From CAVRQM01 sp963732775 (GTDB taxonomy: Bacteria > Pseudomonadota > Alphaproteobacteria > Acetobacterales > Acetobacteraceae): a stretch of DNA of 64,000 bases. A program made the translations under genes and the position numbers. Position 1 is the stretch's first letter; each line of letters begins with the position of its first letter. The stretch lies in contig CAVTAR010000001.1 of assembly GCA_963732775.1 (NCBI GenBank), forward strand, positions 1,240,001 to 1,304,000. The letters are read 5' to 3'. The notes under the pieces were generated by a model that was given only the letters and a program-made list of their open reading frames with translations, was not told the DNA's origin and searched no databases. Below, one piece after another: positions 49,141 through 60,244 of this stretch.

Positions 49141-49965
49141 ATGCGCCTGTTCGGACACAAGCTGCCGTTCACCGCCTGGCTCGGCCTGGCGATCATCACG
49201 CTGAACCTGCTGGCCGCGATCGGCGCGCCGCTGCTGGCGCCGTTCTCCCAGTCCGACGTGATCGGCGACGCCTGGGACGACGCGAGTGCCGCGCACTGGT
49301 TCGGGCTCGACAACCTCGGGCGCGACATCCTGAGCCGGCTGCTGTACGGGGCGCGGATGTCGATCGGCCTGTCGCTGGTCATCACCGTCCTGTCGTTCAC
49401 CATCGGTGTGACGCTCGGCTTCACGGCGGCGATCAGCCGGGGATGGCTCGACGTCTTGCTGTCGCGTGTCGTCGACCTGATCCTGTCGATGCCGACGCTG
49501 ATCTTCGCGTTCATCGTGCTATCGGTGTTCGGCACGGCGATCCCGGTGCTGATCATCACGATCGCGCTGCTGGACAGCGTCAAGGTGTTCCGCCTCGCCC
49601 GCGCGGTGTCGATGAACGTGGCCGCGCTGGAATACGTGGAGGTGGCGCGCGTGCGCGGCGAGGGGCTGTGGTGGGTGATCCGGCGCGAGATCCTGCCCAA
49701 CGCGATGGCGCCGCTGATCGCGGAGTTCGGGCTGCGGTTCAGCTTCGCCTTCCTGTTCATCGCGGCGCTGTCGTTCCTGGGGCTCGGCATCCAGCCGCCG
49801 CTGGCCGACTGGGGCAGCATGGTGCGCGACTATCGCGACGTGATCGGCCTCGGCCTGCCGGCGCCGCTGTATCCGGCCGGCGCGATCGCGCTGCTGACCA
49901 TCGGCGTGAACTTCGTGGTCGACTGGATGCTTTCGATCCAGGCGCGGGCGTACGGCGAGGTCTGA
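49141..49965 (+). CDS. ABC transporter permease, DppC type
   Basis: This 274-residue permease starts three bases after the DppB-type gene. The typical opening includes LLAPFSQSDVIGDAW and HWFGLDNLGRDILSRLLYGARMSI, and the EAA loop reads EYVEVARVRGEGLWWVIRREILPNAMAPLI. It ends with NFVVDWMLSIQARAYGEV. With the upstream permease it should form the heterodimeric membrane channel of the importer. Confidence 0.95.
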   Translation: MRLFGHKLPFTAWLGLAIITLNLLAAIGAPLLAPFSQSDVIGDAWDDASAAHWFGLDNLGRDILSRLLYGARMSIGLSLVITVLSFTIGVTLGFTAAISRGWLDVLLSRVVDLILSMPTLIFAFIVLSVFGTAIPVLIITIALLDSVKVFRLARAVSMNVAALEYVEVARVRGEGLWWVIRREILPNAMAPLIAEFGLRFSFAFLFIAALSFLGLGIQPPLADWGSMVRDYRDVIGLGLPAPLYPAGAIALLTIGVNFVVDWMLSIQARAYGEV

Positions 49966-49978
49966 AAGGGTCGCTTGC

Positions 49979-51676
49979 ATGGATCACACTGCCCGCGCGC
50001 CGCGCATCAGCGGCGAGACCATCCTGACGGTGGACGCGCTGCGCATCCAGGTGCGCAGCGACCGGGGCGACGGGCCGGTCCTGGTGCACGACGTGAGCTT
50101 CACGCTGAAGCGCGGGCAGGTGATCGGGCTGATCGGCGAGAGCGGCGCGGGCAAGTCCACGATTGGCCTCGCCTGCCTCGGCTACACCCGTTCGGGCTGC
50201 TTCATCGTCGGCGGCAAGCTCGACCTGCAGGGCCGCGACATCCGCACCATGTCGGCGCCCGAGCGTCGGGCGCTGCGCGGTCCGGGCGTGGCCTATATCG
50301 CGCAGTCGGCGGCAGCGAGCTTCAACCCGTCGATGACGCTGATGCAGCAGATCTGCGAGATCCCGCTCCGCCAGGGCCTGATGTCGGCCGCCGAGGCGCG
50401 GGCGCGGGCGGTCGCATTGTTTCGCGAACTGGACCTGCCGAACCCGGACACGTTCGGCGAGCGCTATCCGCACCAGGTGAGCGGCGGGCAGTTGCAGCGG
50501 GCGATGGCGGCGATGGCGATGGCGGCGAAGCCGGACATCCTGGTGTTCGACGAGCCGACCACCGCACTCGACGTGACGACGCAGGTGGAGGTGCTGGCCT
50601 CGTTCCGTAAGCTGATCCGCGAGAGCGGCACGGCGGCGATCTACATCACTCACGACCTCGCCGTGGTGGCACAGATCGCCGACGACATCATGGTGCTGCG
50701 GCACGGCAAGATGGTGGAGTACGGCAGCGCCAAGCAGATCCTGCAGGCGCCACGCGAGGAGTACACCCGCCGGCTGGTGGCCGACCGCGCGAGCGGGCAC
50801 GGGTTCCTCACCCCCGACGACCTGGGCGAGCGTCCGGTGCTGGACGTGGAGGGCGTGGTCGCGAGCTACAGCGGCCTGGTGCGCGTGATCAACGACGTGA
50901 GCCTCAGCGTCTACAAGGGCGACACCGTGGCCGTGGTGGGCGAGAGCGGCAGCGGCAAAAGCACGCTCGCGCGCGTCGTGATCGGCCTGCTGCCCCGGCA
51001 GGAAGGCGACATCCGCTTCAACGGCGAGAGCCTGCCGCCGCGGCTCGGCGATCGCACGCGCGACCAGCTGCGGCGCATCCAGATGATCTACCAAATGCCC
51101 GACGTGGCGCTGAACCCGAACCAGACGCTGCTCGAGATCATCGGCCGGCCGGTGCGGTTCTACTTCAACCGCTCGGGGCGGCAGGTGCGCGAGCGGGTGC
51201 TCGAACTGCTGCACATGATGGACCTGCCGGCCGAGTTCATCCACCGCAAGCCCGGCCAGCTCTCGGGCGGCCAGAAGCAGCGCGTCGGCATCGCGCGGGC
51301 GCTGGCGGCCGAGCCCGATCTCATCATTTGCGACGAGGTGACCTCGGCGCTCGACCAGCTCGTCGGCGAGGAGATCCTCAAGCTCCTGAAGAAGCTGCAG
51401 GACGAGCTGGGCGTGGCCTACCTGTTCATCACCCACGACCTGGGCACGGTGAAGCGGATCGCCAACAAGGTGGCGGTGATGCTGAAGGGCAAGCTGGTCG
51501 CGGGCGGCGAGACGGAGGTGGTGTTCTCGCCGCCGTACCACCCTTACACGGAGCTCCTGTTGTCGAGCGTACCGGAGATGCGGCCGGAGTGGCTGGACGA
51601 GGTGCTGACCCGGCGCGGCGAGACGGTGGACGCGGTGCGCGCGCTGCGTACGCCGGGAGTGACGGAGGCCGCGTAG
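49979..51676 (+). CDS. ABC transporter ATP-binding protein with two fused ATPase domains (DppD-DppF type)
   Basis: This 565-residue protein carries both nucleotide-binding domains. Walker A motifs are GESGAGKST (near residue 54) and GESGSGKST (near residue 322), signatures VSGGQLQRAM and LSGGQKQRVG, and Walker B ILVFDEPTTALD and LIICDEVTSALD. In the second domain the usual catalytic-Glu context is DEVTS rather than DEPTS, a common variant. One polypeptide replaces separate DppD and DppF subunits. It ends the four-gene transporter operon and is followed by a strong hairpin. Confidence 0.95.
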   Translation: MDHTARAPRISGETILTVDALRIQVRSDRGDGPVLVHDVSFTLKRGQVIGLIGESGAGKSTIGLACLGYTRSGCFIVGGKLDLQGRDIRTMSAPERRALRGPGVAYIAQSAAASFNPSMTLMQQICEIPLRQGLMSAAEARARAVALFRELDLPNPDTFGERYPHQVSGGQLQRAMAAMAMAAKPDILVFDEPTTALDVTTQVEVLASFRKLIRESGTAAIYITHDLAVVAQIADDIMVLRHGKMVEYGSAKQILQAPREEYTRRLVADRASGHGFLTPDDLGERPVLDVEGVVASYSGLVRVINDVSLSVYKGDTVAVVGESGSGKSTLARVVIGLLPRQEGDIRFNGESLPPRLGDRTRDQLRRIQMIYQMPDVALNPNQTLLEIIGRPVRFYFNRSGRQVRERVLELLHMMDLPAEFIHRKPGQLSGGQKQRVGIARALAAEPDLIICDEVTSALDQLVGEEILKLLKKLQDELGVAYLFITHDLGTVKRIANKVAVMLKGKLVAGGETEVVFSPPYHPYTELLLSSVPEMRPEWLDEVLTRRGETVDAVRALRTPGVTEAA

Positions 51677-51685
51677 ACGCCAAGC

Positions 51686-51713
51686 CCGGCGGCCTCGTGG
51701 TCGAGGCCGCCGG
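51686..51713. terminator. Bidirectional terminator hairpin after the ABC operon
   Basis: A perfect 12-bp stem (CCGGCGGCCTCG at 51686-51697, its complement at 51702-51713) with a TGGT loop lies between two convergent genes. No T-tract is present, which is common for GC-rich alphaproteobacterial terminators. Confidence 0.65.
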
Positions 51714-51733
51714 ACGCTGGTCCGGGCCGGGTG

Positions 51734-52147
51734 TCAGCCGCCCTTGTGCTGCTCCTGGTAGGCCTTCGTGTGGTGGTGGACGTTGCCGTCGGCGTCCTTG
51801 TACTCGCGGCTCTTCAGGTCGGCGTCGTCGCTGGACGCCCCGGACTTGCCGGCCGACGAGGACCCGGCCGACGAGGACCCGGCCGACGAGGACCCGGCCG
51901 ACGAGGACCCGGCCGACGAGGACTTGGTGTCGGTGTGGCTCGTGTGGCTCGCCTTGCTCTCGCCGCCATGCGACGCCGCGCTCGCGCCGTGGCTGCTGCC
52001 CGCAGGTTCCTTGCCGTGTTCGGCGGCGCGGGCGCGCGACCCCTCGGTGGTGCCCTTGGTCTGCCCGGCCTCGCGGTTTTCCTTGAGGCGGCCGTCGTGG
52101 GCCGGGTCCTTCACGGTGCCCTGATGGTCGGACTTGCTGGTGGCCAT
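51734..52147 (-). CDS. Disordered hydrophilic repeat protein
   Basis: This 137-residue protein has almost no hydrophobic residues. The N-terminal half (MATSKSDHQGTVKDPAHDG, REAGQTKGTTEGSRARAAEHG) resembles small hydrophilic stress-type proteins. The middle has five SSAGS pentapeptides, and the end is DADLKSREYKDADGNVHHHTKAYQEQHKGG. AGGGAG seven bases before the ATG at 52147 fixes the start. It is predicted to be unstructured in solution; function unknown, with a desiccation- or stress-protective role only a guess from composition. Confidence 0.75.
   Translation of the reverse strand: MATSKSDHQGTVKDPAHDGRLKENREAGQTKGTTEGSRARAAEHGKEPAGSSHGASAASHGGESKASHTSHTDTKSSSAGSSSAGSSSAGSSSAGSSSAGKSGASSDDADLKSREYKDADGNVHHHTKAYQEQHKGG
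51851..51925. repeat. Five 15-bp tandem repeats encoding SSAGS
   Basis: The unit GGCCGACGAGGACCC is repeated at 51851, 51866, 51881 and 51896, with a fifth copy at 51911-51925 that differs in its last bases. The copies are almost identical, which points to recent slippage. Copy number may vary between strains. Confidence 0.9.
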
Positions 52148-52382
52148 TGTCATACTCCCTGTTGTAGGCGACGGGCAGGTCAACGGGTGGCGCGATGGCG
52201 GGTTCGCGCTTCGTCCGCGAACGCAATGGCAGGGCCGCGCAGTCGAGACGTCAGGGCGGGCCGGAGCGGTCCCAGTCTGGGAAAGTGGCCCCGCTTGCCC
52301 CCGCCGCTTGCCCCCGCCGCTTGCCCCGCCGCTTGCCCCCGTGGCGCGGCTGCGCTAACTCCCCCGGCTTCACGGCCGCGGC

Positions 52383-52467
<85 letters not shown>

Positions 52468-52524
52468 CGCCCTCCATCACGCCGGCGCCACGGCCGGCCA
52501 TGGTGGAAGGGGCGTTCGGGTTCC

Positions 52525-53982
52525 ATGCAGGTCACTGAGACGCTCTCCGACGGGCTGAAGCGCGGCTTCACCGTCGTCCTGCCGGCCGCCGAGATCGAGG
52601 GCAAGCGCGCCAAGCGCCTAGCCGAGCTGTCGCGCGACCTGCGGCTGCCGGGGTTCCGCCCGGGGAAGGTGCCGGCCAACCTGGTGCGCAAGCGCTACGG
52701 CGGCGCGGTGACGGCCGAGGTGCTGGAGGCCAGCGTCAACGAGGCGACTCAGCAGGTGCTGTCGGACCGCGGCCTGCGCTCGGCAGGTCAGCCGAAGATC
52801 GAGCTGGCCAGCATCGAGGAGGCGCGCGACCTCGAGTTCACGCTCGAGGTGGAACTGCTGCCGGACATCGCCATGCCGGATTTCGGCGCGATCGCGCTCA
52901 CCCGGCTGAAGGCGGAGCCGTCCGAGGCGGTGGTGGCCAACGCGCTCGACGCCATCATCAAGCGGCAGCGGACGCTGGAGCCCATCACCGAGGAACGGGC
53001 CGCCGAACGCGGCGACATCGTGACCGCGGACTATGCCGGGCAGATCGAGGGCGTGGCCTTCGCAGGCGGCACCGGCGCGGACCTCGACATCGAGCTGGGG
53101 GGCGAGGGCTTCATCCCCGGCTTCTCCGAGCAGCTCGAAGGCATCCGCGCCGGCGAGACGCGCACCGTGCTCGCGACCTTCCCCGAGGCCTACGGCGTGG
53201 CCGAACTGGCCGGCAAGGAGGCCCGCTTTGAGGTCACGGCCAAGGCGCTGAAGCGGGCGGTGCTGCCGCAGGCCGACGACGCCCTGGCGCAGAAGCTCGG
53301 GTTCGACGACCTGGGCGAGGTGCGACGCCTGCTGAGCCAGCAGGCACAACGCGAGTACGACCAGATCACCCGGTTGCGTCTGAAACGCCAGCTGCTCGAC
53401 GCGCTGGCCGAGCGCGTCGCCTTCCCGGTGCCGGAGGGCTTGGTGGAGGCCGAGTTCGGGCAGATCTGGCAGCGGCTTGAGAGCGAGCGCAAGGAGGGTC
53501 GGGTCGACGACGACGATCGCGACAAGGACGACGAGACGCTGCGTCGCGAATATCGCGGCATCGCCGAGCGGCGGGTGCGGCTCGGCCTGCTGCTGGCCGA
53601 GATCGGGCGAGCCAACGCGATCACCGTGGGCGCCGACGAGATGCTGCGCGCGGTGCGCAACGAGGCGAGCCGCTACCCGGGCCAGGAACAGCAGGTGATG
53701 GAATTCTTCCGCAAGAACCCGCAGGCGGCCGAGACGCTGCGCGGGCCGCTGTTCGAGGAGAAGGTGGTCGACTACGTGCTGGAACTCGCGCAGGTGACGG
53801 AGCAGGTGGTGACGCCCGAGGAACTGGCGCGCGAGCCGGAGCCGCCCACCATCGAGGCGGCCAACATCGAGGCGGCCAAGATCGAGGCGGCCAGCATCGA
53901 GGCGGCCAGCGTCGAGGCGGCGCCGGTGGCGCTGGCCGCGTCCGAGGAGACGGCCCGGCCAGATGAGGGGGCTGATTCCTGA
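52525..53982 (+). CDS. tig: Trigger factor
   Basis: This 485-residue ribosome-associated chaperone has prolyl isomerase activity. The N-terminal ribosome-binding domain contains the signature GFRPGKVP (near residue 50). The FKBP-like domain spans about residues 160-245 (GDIVTADYAGQIEGVAFAGG). The C-terminal helical arms follow, including RVRLGLLLAEIG. The last ~45 residues are an unusual acidic tail with five IEAAx-type pentapeptides and no counterpart in typical trigger factors. The ATG at 52525 (MQVTETLSDGLKR) is chosen by homology. It is followed by clpP and clpX, the common order. Confidence 0.97.
   Translation: MQVTETLSDGLKRGFTVVLPAAEIEGKRAKRLAELSRDLRLPGFRPGKVPANLVRKRYGGAVTAEVLEASVNEATQQVLSDRGLRSAGQPKIELASIEEARDLEFTLEVELLPDIAMPDFGAIALTRLKAEPSEAVVANALDAIIKRQRTLEPITEERAAERGDIVTADYAGQIEGVAFAGGTGADLDIELGGEGFIPGFSEQLEGIRAGETRTVLATFPEAYGVAELAGKEARFEVTAKALKRAVLPQADDALAQKLGFDDLGEVRRLLSQQAQREYDQITRLRLKRQLLDALAERVAFPVPEGLVEAEFGQIWQRLESERKEGRVDDDDRDKDDETLRREYRGIAERRVRLGLLLAEIGRANAITVGADEMLRAVRNEASRYPGQEQQVMEFFRKNPQAAETLRGPLFEEKVVDYVLELAQVTEQVVTPEELAREPEPPTIEAANIEAAKIEAASIEAASVEAAPVALAASEETARPDEGADS
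53851..53925. repeat. Five 15-bp tandem repeats in the tig 3' end
   Basis: The unit ATCGAGGCGGCCAAC and close variants are repeated five times from 53851 to 53925. They encode IEAAN, IEAAK, IEAAS, IEAAS and VEAAP in the C-terminal tail of trigger factor. Confidence 0.9.
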
Positions 53983-54049
53983 CCCCGCGAGGGGCAGTTT
54001 GGGTGGCTGCGCAATCGCCCGCGCGTGCGGGCCGAGAAGGGTGACTTCG

Positions 54050-54694
54050 ATGATCAGGGACCGCGATCCGGTCGACGTCTACAGCAACGCGCTGGTGCCC
54101 ATGGTGGTCGAGCAGACCGCCCGCGGCGAGCGCGCCTTCGACATCTACTCGCGGCTGCTGAAGGAGCGGATCATCTTCCTTACGGGGCCGGTGTTCGACC
54201 AGGTGGGCGCCCTGATCTGCGCCCAGCTGTTGTTCCTGGAGAGCGAGAACCCGACCAAGGACATCGCGTTCTACATCAACAGCCCGGGCGGCGTGGTCTC
54301 GGCCGGCCTCGCGATCTACGACACCATGCAGTACATTCGCAGCCCGGTCAGCACGGTGTGCATCGGCCAGGCGGCATCGATGGGCAGCCTGCTGCTGGCT
54401 GCCGGCGCGGCCTCGAAGCGGTACGCGCTGCCGAACGCGCGCATCATGATGCACCAGCCCTCGGGCGGGGCGCAGGGCCAGGCCAGCGACATCGCCATCC
54501 AGGCTCGTGAGATCCTTTATACGAGGCGGCGCCTGAACGACATCTACGTCCGTCATACCGGGCAGACGCTGGCAGCGATCGAGGCCAAGCTGGAGCGGGA
54601 CAGCTACATGTCGGCCGAGGAGAGCCGGGAGTTCGGCGTGGTCGACGAGGTGGTGGAAAACCGCCCTCTCCCGCCGGGTGACGGCCGCTCCTAA
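54050..54694 (+). CDS. clpP: ATP-dependent Clp protease proteolytic subunit
   Basis: This 214-residue serine protease forms the 14-mer barrel that works with ClpX or ClpA. The catalytic triad can be placed: Ser in GQAASMGSLLL, His in IMMHQPSGG, Asp in FGVVDEVVE. Oligomer-forming INSPGGVVSAGLAIYDTMQYI is complete. The ATG at 54050 has GAGAAGGG upstream. It lies between tig and clpX, in one direction, with 232 bases before clpX. Confidence 0.98.
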   Translation: MIRDRDPVDVYSNALVPMVVEQTARGERAFDIYSRLLKERIIFLTGPVFDQVGALICAQLLFLESENPTKDIAFYINSPGGVVSAGLAIYDTMQYIRSPVSTVCIGQAASMGSLLLAAGAASKRYALPNARIMMHQPSGGAQGQASDIAIQAREILYTRRRLNDIYVRHTGQTLAAIEAKLERDSYMSAEESREFGVVDEVVENRPLPPGDGRS

Positions 54695-54926
54695 ACCTGG
54701 CCGGAGGCGAGCCGGACAGGCCCGCCGTTGTCAACCTGCCACGGCTGACCCAAATCGGGTGTCGGCATTCGCCAAACCGTCATGCCTAGTCGCCGAAGCT
54801 ACGTGATCGGGCGTCTAGTGGGCGTCCGCCCAACCTGCTGAGGCAAGCGGGAGAGGTGCCTTGTGGCCGTCGAGAGGCGGAGTCTAGAGTTCTGTGGCGC
54901 CCTGTGCATCAGGGGCAGGAGTGCGC
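54695..54926. promoter_or_regulatory. clpP-clpX intergenic region
   Basis: This 232-base gap is longer than others in the cluster and probably holds a clpX promoter. No open frame with homology is present, and I could not single out a promoter motif with confidence. Confidence 0.3.
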
Positions 54927-56180
54927 ATGAGTAAGTCGCCTGAGTCGAAGAACACCCTGTATTGCTCCTTCTGTGGCAAGTCGCAACATGAGGTGCGCAA
55001 GCTCATCGCGGGTCCGACGGTATTCATCTGTGATGAATGCGTCGAACTCTGCATGGACATCATTCGCGAGGAACACAAGACCCACTTGGTCAAGTCCCGC
55101 GACGGCGTGCCGACGCCGAAGGAGATCTGCAAGGTTCTGGATGATTACGTGATCGGTCAGGCCCACGCCAAGCGGGTGCTGAGTGTCGCCGTCCACAACC
55201 ACTACAAGCGGCTGGCGCACGGGGCGAAAAACAACGACGTCGAGATCGCCAAGAGCAACATCCTGCTGGTCGGCCCGACGGGCTCGGGCAAGACGCTGCT
55301 GGCCCAGACCCTGGCCCGGATCCTGGACGTGCCGTTCACCATGGCCGACGCGACCACGCTCACCGAGGCGGGCTACGTGGGCGAGGACGTCGAGAACATC
55401 ATCCTCAAGCTGCTGCAGTCGGCCGATTACAACGTGGAGCGGGCGCAGCGCGGCATCGTCTACATCGACGAGGTCGACAAGATTTCCCGCAAGTCGGACA
55501 ACCCGTCGATCACGCGGGACGTGAGCGGCGAGGGCGTGCAGCAGGCGCTGCTGAAGATCATGGAGGGCACGGTCGCCTCGGTGCCGCCGCAGGGCGGGCG
55601 CAAACACCCGCAGCAGGAGTTCCTGCAGGTCGACACGACCAACATCCTGTTCATCTGCGGCGGCGCCTTCTCGGGCCTCGAGAAGATCATCGGTGCGCGG
55701 GGGAAGGGTTCGGGCATCGGCTACGGCGCCGAGGTGCGCGACCCGGACGAGCGGCGGACCGGGGCGATCCTGCGCGAGGTCGAGCCGGAGGACCTGCTGC
55801 GCTTCGGGCTGATCCCGGAGTTCATCGGCCGCCTGCCGGTGGTGGCGACGCTGGAGGACCTGGACGAGGGCGCGCTGATCGAGATCCTGACCAAGCCGAA
55901 GAACGCGCTGGTCAAGCAGTACAACCGGCTGTTCGAGATGGAGGGGGTGAAGCTCTCCTTCACCGAGGACGCCCTGGCCTCGGTCGCCCGCCGTGCCATC
56001 GCGCGCAAGACCGGGGCGCGCGGGTTGCGCTCGATCATGGAGATCATCCTGCTGCACACCATGTTCGACCTGCCGAGCCTGGACGGCGTGGAGGAGGTGG
56101 TGATCAACCGCGAGGTGGCGGAAAGCCGCGCCAACCCCCTGTTCCTCTACGGCAAGGAACGCGACGAGAAGACCGCCTGA
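54927..56180 (+). CDS. clpX: ATP-dependent Clp protease ATP-binding subunit ClpX
   Basis: This 417-residue AAA+ unfoldase feeds substrates to ClpP. The N-terminal zinc-binding domain has all four cysteines (CSFCGKSQHE and ICDECVELC). Walker A is GPTGSGKT, the pore loop GYVGED, Walker B VYIDEVDKI, and sensor motifs are in GARGLRSIME. The ATG at 54927 follows CAGGAG. The frame is intact. A strong hairpin follows 11 bases after the stop. Confidence 0.98.
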   Translation: MSKSPESKNTLYCSFCGKSQHEVRKLIAGPTVFICDECVELCMDIIREEHKTHLVKSRDGVPTPKEICKVLDDYVIGQAHAKRVLSVAVHNHYKRLAHGAKNNDVEIAKSNILLVGPTGSGKTLLAQTLARILDVPFTMADATTLTEAGYVGEDVENIILKLLQSADYNVERAQRGIVYIDEVDKISRKSDNPSITRDVSGEGVQQALLKIMEGTVASVPPQGGRKHPQQEFLQVDTTNILFICGGAFSGLEKIIGARGKGSGIGYGAEVRDPDERRTGAILREVEPEDLLRFGLIPEFIGRLPVVATLEDLDEGALIEILTKPKNALVKQYNRLFEMEGVKLSFTEDALASVARRAIARKTGARGLRSIMEIILLHTMFDLPSLDGVEEVVINREVAESRANPLFLYGKERDEKTA

Positions 56181-56190
56181 GCCGTCGCAC

Positions 56191-56228
56191 GGCCGGCCGG
56201 GTGGGCACGGCGGCATGCCCGGCCGGCC
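56191..56228. terminator. Terminator-like hairpin after clpX
   Basis: An 11-bp stem (GGCCGGCCGGG at 56191-56201 with CCCGGCCGGCC at 56218-56228) encloses a 16-base loop. It starts 11 bases after the clpX stop and lacks a T-tract, so it may terminate or stabilise the mRNA end. Confidence 0.5.
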
Positions 56229-56236
56229 GACCAGGT

Positions 56237-56280
56237 CTTGCCAGCGTCGGGGGCTTGCCAGCGTCGAGGGCTTGCCAGTC
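56237..56280. repeat. 17-bp tandem repeat upstream of lon
   Basis: CTTGCCAGCGTCG plus four purines occurs at 56237-56253 and 56254-56270, followed by a partial third copy CTTGCCAGTC to 56280. It lies between the clpX hairpin and the lon ribosome binding site, where it could hold regulator sites or simply be slippage. Confidence 0.6.
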
Positions 56281-56446
56281 ATGGGAGCGATGACGATATC
56301 CCGTGAACCGATTTCGAGCGCCGAAACCGTGGCTCGAACAGGATTTCCTACCCACGCTGTCTGGCCTGCGCCTATCTTCCCGCGCCTATGCTAGGGCGGG
56401 TCCTGCTCCCGCCATGACCGGCCGTCTGCCCCGAGGAGGTCAACCG

Positions 56447-58916
<2,470 letters not shown>

Positions 58917-58935
58917 GCGCGCCGGTGCGCGAGGC

Positions 58936-59007
58936 GGGCGGTTAGCTCAGCGGTAGAGCGTCTCGTTTACACCGAGAGGGTCGGCGGTTCGATCCCGTCA
59001 CCGCCCA
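58936..59007 (+). tRNA. tRNA-Val (anticodon TAC)
   Basis: The acceptor arms GGGCGGT and ACCGCCC pair fully. The anticodon stem TCTCG/CGAGA encloses TTTACAC with TAC at positions 34-36. The D-arm AGCTCAGCGGTAGAGC and T-arm GGCGGTTCGATCCCGTC are canonical. No CCA is encoded, unlike the other two tRNAs in the window. It is 19 bases after lon. Confidence 0.95.
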
Positions 59008-59035
59008 TACCGCCGCGCCGGCTCGGCCGAAATCG

Positions 59036-59412
59036 CTACTTTGGCTGCACCGTCGTGTCCCCGCCGCTGCCCGTTGGCGGGATCACCGGCGTCGGCAGTT
59101 GCGCGCCAGAGACCGGCGGCTGGGCCTTTATGCCGGGGTCCACGCCGGCGGGCGGGCGGATGACGCCGGTGGCGGATGAGGTGCTCGCGCCCGGGCTGTC
59201 GGGCGTCGCCGCCCCGGGGCTCCTAAGGTTGGTCGCCTGCGAGCCGGGCGGCGCGATGGTGCCGGGCGGCGAGGGTCCTGGGCCACGGCCAGCCCGTAGG
59301 TCGCGAGCAACATGGCGCCGCCTAGCAGCGACGTCCACCAGACCGCCGGCGAATGCAGCAGGCCGGTCCGGGCGCCCGTCCGGCAGCGGGAGGTGGGGTC
59401 TCGCGAGTGCAT
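59036..59412 (-). CDS. Proline-rich small exported or membrane protein, probably frame-shifted
   Basis: From the ATG at 59412 the frame reads MHSRDPTSRCRTG, then a hydrophobic helix (VWWTSLLGGAMLLATYGLAVAQ) ending in a plausible signal-peptidase site. Beyond it, a shift of one base near 59277 leads to a Pro/Gly/Ala/Thr-rich tail (APPGSQATNLRSPGAATPDSPG to TGSGGDTTVQPK) and a TAG at 59038-59036. No family is recognised. The helix and the tail both look real, but their connection depends on the assumed missing base. Confidence 0.4.
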
Positions 59413-59535
59413 CGGCCAACCTCGTCGTGGTTTCCCGTGGCAAACGGCGCGGCGCCCGGCGCGGTTCCGCGGGCTGCAACCATGGCGGCGGCTGGCGAGT
59501 AGACCATGTGTGCAGCAGCGCAAGCGGAGGCGGAC

Positions 59536-59970
59536 ATGATGCGGATGGCGGCGACCCTGGGGCTCCTGCTCGTGTGTGGGGCGGGCTTCGCGCGGGCGCA
59601 GGAGACTGCGGTCCCGGCCGCCGACCAGGCCGCCGAGACGGAGGTGATCCGCCGGCAGATGGACGCCTTCCGTCGCGACGACGCGGCCGCGGCCTTCGGC
59701 TACGCCGCACCCGCGATCCAGTCGCAGTTCGGCGCCGATCCGGAGGTGTTCATGGCGATGGTCCGGCGCGGCTACCAGGCGGTGTACCGGCCGCGCTCCA
59801 CCGCGTTCGGACAGGCCGAGCTGAAGGACGGCAAGGTCGTGCAGCACGTGCAGGTGGTGGGCCCCGAAGGCCGCGGGCACGAGGCGTTGTATTTCATGGA
59901 GCACGAGCCCGACGGCAGCTGGCGCATCGCCGGCTGCGTGCTGACCGACAGCGCCGACGTGGGGGCGTGA
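59536..59970 (+). CDS. DUF4864 domain-containing exported protein
   Basis: This 144-residue protein has a signal peptide (MRMAATLGLLLVCGAGFARAQ). Its mature part, IRRQMDAFRRDDAAAAFGYAAPAIQSQFG, followed by FMAMVRRGYQAVYRPRS and ending GSWRIAGCVLTDS, matches DUF4864. The fold is NTF2-like by pattern, and the function is unknown. GCGGAGG lies a few bases before the tandem ATGs at 59536 and 59539. Confidence 0.88.
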   Translation: MMRMAATLGLLLVCGAGFARAQETAVPAADQAAETEVIRRQMDAFRRDDAAAAFGYAAPAIQSQFGADPEVFMAMVRRGYQAVYRPRSTAFGQAELKDGKVVQHVQVVGPEGRGHEALYFMEHEPDGSWRIAGCVLTDSADVGA

Positions 59971-60020
59971 CGCTGCTTGACGCCCTTCCTCCCCGGCGAT
60001 AAGTGCTGCGCCCTGCCGCT

Positions 60021-60097
<77 letters not shown>

Positions 60098-60244
60098 GTG
60101 GCGGCAGCACGGCGGCAGCGGTCACAAGAGGGTCGCGCTGCGTGCGGTCGTGCTGGCGCGGGGCGGCACTTCTTGTATGGTGCGGCCGCGCTGCGGTGCG
60201 GCAAGAACCTTGCGCGCAGGCGGCCGATACGGCAGGTGAAGCGG

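Noticed and set aside
51851..51925. Tandem repeats considered as a CRISPR array
   Set aside because: Units are 15 bp, head-to-tail without spacers, and lie in frame inside a coding region.
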